A DNA stretch of 45,384 nucleotides from Pseudomonadota bacterium (GTDB lineage Bacteria; Myxococcota_A; UBA9042; GCA-2863065), in assembly GCA_005776585.1 (NCBI GenBank), contig SXOX01000228.1:1-45384 (forward strand), given 5' to 3'. The notes below the pieces were generated by a model. That model was not told the origin of the DNA, searched no databases, and saw only the letters and a program-made list of their open reading frames with translations. Position 1 is the stretch's first letter. Every line of letters begins with the position of its first letter. A program made the position numbers and the translations under genes. Below, in pieces: positions 44,108 to 45,384 of this stretch.

Positions 44108-44686
44108 ATGCGCCATGTCCGCTTCGCCATCGTTCTGTTTGTGGGCCTCAGCACCGGAGTCACGGGCTGCAAGGGCTGCCGGCGCGAATCCGCGGCGAGC
44201 CGCGTCATGGCCGACACGGGCGCTGCGGACGCGGGCCCCGTCGCGACGGTCGCCGACGCGGGTCGCCGCCCCCGCAAGCGCCTGCCGCCCCCGCTGCGGC
44301 CGCCGGATCCGAGTATGGCGCGCAAGGTCAGCCGGGACTCGCCGTGCGCTCTGTTGGTGAGCCGCGCGTGTGCGCTCGTGACCGAGGGCTCCGAAGAGTG
44401 CGCAGAGGCGCGCATCGACCTGGCCGAGCACGGGGACGCCGGCCGGGAGGAGCGCTGCGCGACGACGATGGAGTGGTTTCGCGGCCGCATCGAGGAGTCC
44501 AAGAAGGTCAAGCCGTGCGTGCTCCTGGCCGACGTGGTCTGCGCCACCTCGGGCCCCGACAGCGAGGACTGCCGCGTCACGCGGGAGGACTCGGCCAAGC
44601 TCAAGGACGATCTGCACCGACAGGCCTGCCTCGCCGCGCTCCTGTTGTTCAAGTCGGGCTTTCAGCGCCCGACGCTCGAGCATTGA
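44108..44686 (+). CDS. small lipoprotein with duplicated cysteine motif
   Basis: A 192-residue predicted lipoprotein. ATG 44108 has GGAG upstream and starts a signal ending in VTGC (Cys21). A basic, proline-rich linker (about 48-73) leads to two related halves: SPCALLVSRACALVTEGSEEC and KPCVLLADVVCATSGPDSED (followed by C). The shared pattern P-C-x-L-L-x(4)-C-A...S-E-x-C points to an internal duplication. I do not recognise the family. It lies 47 bases before ftsY and may share its transcript. Divergent from the diguanylate cyclase. Confidence 0.78.
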   Translation: MRHVRFAIVLFVGLSTGVTGCKGCRRESAASRVMADTGAADAGPVATVADAGRRPRKRLPPPLRPPDPSMARKVSRDSPCALLVSRACALVTEGSEECAEARIDLAEHGDAGREERCATTMEWFRGRIEESKKVKPCVLLADVVCATSGPDSEDCRVTREDSAKLKDDLHRQACLAALLLFKSGFQRPTLEH

Positions 44687-44733
44687 CCCCATGGCCGCGC
44701 GTTGGTAGGACAGCGCGGCTTGGAGATGCCCCC

Positions 44734-45384
44734 GTGACGATGTCCTGTGTCCTTGCTGCGCCCCCACCCGAAGACGCCTCATCGGCCGCGAAGTGGATCG
44801 TCGTCGCCATCGTTGTCGGCCTCATCGCGTTCGTCGTGCGCCGCGTGGTCAAGGCGAGCGATCGGCGGATCGGGCGCGGCGAGACAGAGCGTGCTCCGCC
44901 CAAAGAGCCGCCCGTCGAGGCGGACGAGCCTGCCGTCAAGCCGTCCAAGGCGCCCAAGAATGCGCCGGAGCCGGTCAAGGAGCCGGAGCCCCCGCCGCCA
45001 CCTCCGGAGCCCAAGGTCCCCAAGGCCTTCGTCGTTACGCCCGGCGACGGCGCGACCTACCGCAAGGGCCTCGAGAAGACGCGTGACGAGGGCTTCGTCG
45101 GGCGCCTCGGCAAGCTCTTCAAGGGCAAGCAGATCGACGAGGCGCTCCTCGACGGCATCGAGGAGGTGCTGTTCACGGCGGACATCGGCGTCCGCACGAG
45201 CCAGAAGCTCATCGACGGCCTGAAGGCGGGCTTGTCGCGCAAGGAGCTCGCCGACGAAGACGCCGTCTGGCGGCATCTCGAGAAGGAGGCGGCCGACATC
45301 CTGGTCCCCGTCTGCGGGGCGCCGGGGGCCCACTCGCTCGTCCTGGCCGGACGTCCCAAGCCGTACGTCGTGCTTGTCATCGGC
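44734..45384 (+). CDS. ftsY: signal recognition particle receptor FtsY, N-terminal part (cut by window edge)
   Basis: FtsY docks ribosome-SRP complexes at the inner membrane. The visible 217 residues contain an N-terminal hydrophobic helix (WIVVAIVVGLIAFVVRRVV), a charged/proline-rich linker, and the N-domain helical bundle (FVGRLGKLFKGKQIDEALLD followed by EEVLFTADIGVRTSQKLIDG). The sequence ends at PKPYVVLVIG, just before the GTPase P-loop. GTG 44734 is chosen because GGAGA lies 8 bases upstream; ATG 44740 is an alternative. The membrane helix on FtsY is a known variant. The G domain is outside the window. Confidence 0.95.
   Translation, partial: MTMSCVLAAPPPEDASSAAKWIVVAIVVGLIAFVVRRVVKASDRRIGRGETERAPPKEPPVEADEPAVKPSKAPKNAPEPVKEPEPPPPPPEPKVPKAFVVTPGDGATYRKGLEKTRDEGFVGRLGKLFKGKQIDEALLDGIEEVLFTADIGVRTSQKLIDGLKAGLSRKELADEDAVWRHLEKEAADILVPVCGAPGAHSLVLAGRPKPYVVLVIG

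Noticed and set aside
41370..44360. 996-codon frame on the plus strand across the peptidase and diguanylate cyclase
   Set aside because: It is antisense to two well-supported genes, begins and ends arbitrarily and has the Arg/His/Glu-rich makeup of a shadow frame in high-GC DNA.

Overview
High-GC bacterial DNA, most likely from a member of the Myxococcota (the former Deltaproteobacteria). The reasons are a PEGA-domain Ser/Thr kinase beside an FHA-type sigma-54 activator, a CARDB protein ending in a MYXO-CTERM-like tail, and three very long cysteine-rich exported proteins built from tandem CDDGNxCT / CDDGNPCNG units (resembling the Dicty_CTDC repeat). MopE-type CDGxDNDC metal-site motifs and many lipoproteins fit the same picture. 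Genus cannot be told from the window. Both ends cut a gene: lon on the left and ftsY on the right.

Layout. 1-5035: lon, a queuosine-precursor transporter, a cysteine-rich repeat lipoprotein (19 CNG modules) and a Phd/VapC-type toxin-antitoxin pair. 5133-10484: a membrane Ser/Thr kinase, divergent from a PEGA protein, an FHA/AAA+/Fis sigma-54 activator and an SLC13-like transporter. 10496-22005: a co-oriented run of five genes encoding a CARDB/MYXO-CTERM surface protein, a 1200-aa repeat lipoprotein with MopE-like and thrombospondin-3-like motifs, an exported four-repeat YRC protein, a Tat-exported FAD oxidoreductase and a second FAD oxidoreductase. 21989-25991: ygfZ, a TPR lipoprotein, a 185-bp inverted-repeat element that looks like a MITE, and a response regulator fused to a degenerate histidine kinase. 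26001-31137 (minus strand): SCP2-type thiolase, aminotransferase, a minimal flagellin and a GT-C-like membrane protein. 31259-36516: a third cysteine-rich lipoprotein whose C-terminus is a monohaem cytochrome c-like domain, a MazG-like pyrophosphohydrolase and an L,D-transpeptidase. 36536-43925 (minus strand): membrane protein, two lipoproteins, an S9 peptidase and a diguanylate cyclase. 44108-45384: a small lipoprotein and ftsY.

Functional reading. The window is dominated by envelope and surface biology and by signalling (kinase/FHA, REC-HK, GGDEF). The most unusual content is the set of three disulfide-rich repeat proteins. Each is preceded by a plausible lipoprotein signal, and two carry likely metal or haem sites: MopE-like motifs at 13885-14340 and CGGCH at 34073-34087. 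Together with the two flavoproteins this suggests, as inference only, a surface-exposed redox or metal-handling system. The kinase, PEGA protein and FHA activator form a plausible phospho-signalling module, and a good sigma-54 promoter match lies elsewhere in the window at 38961-38975.
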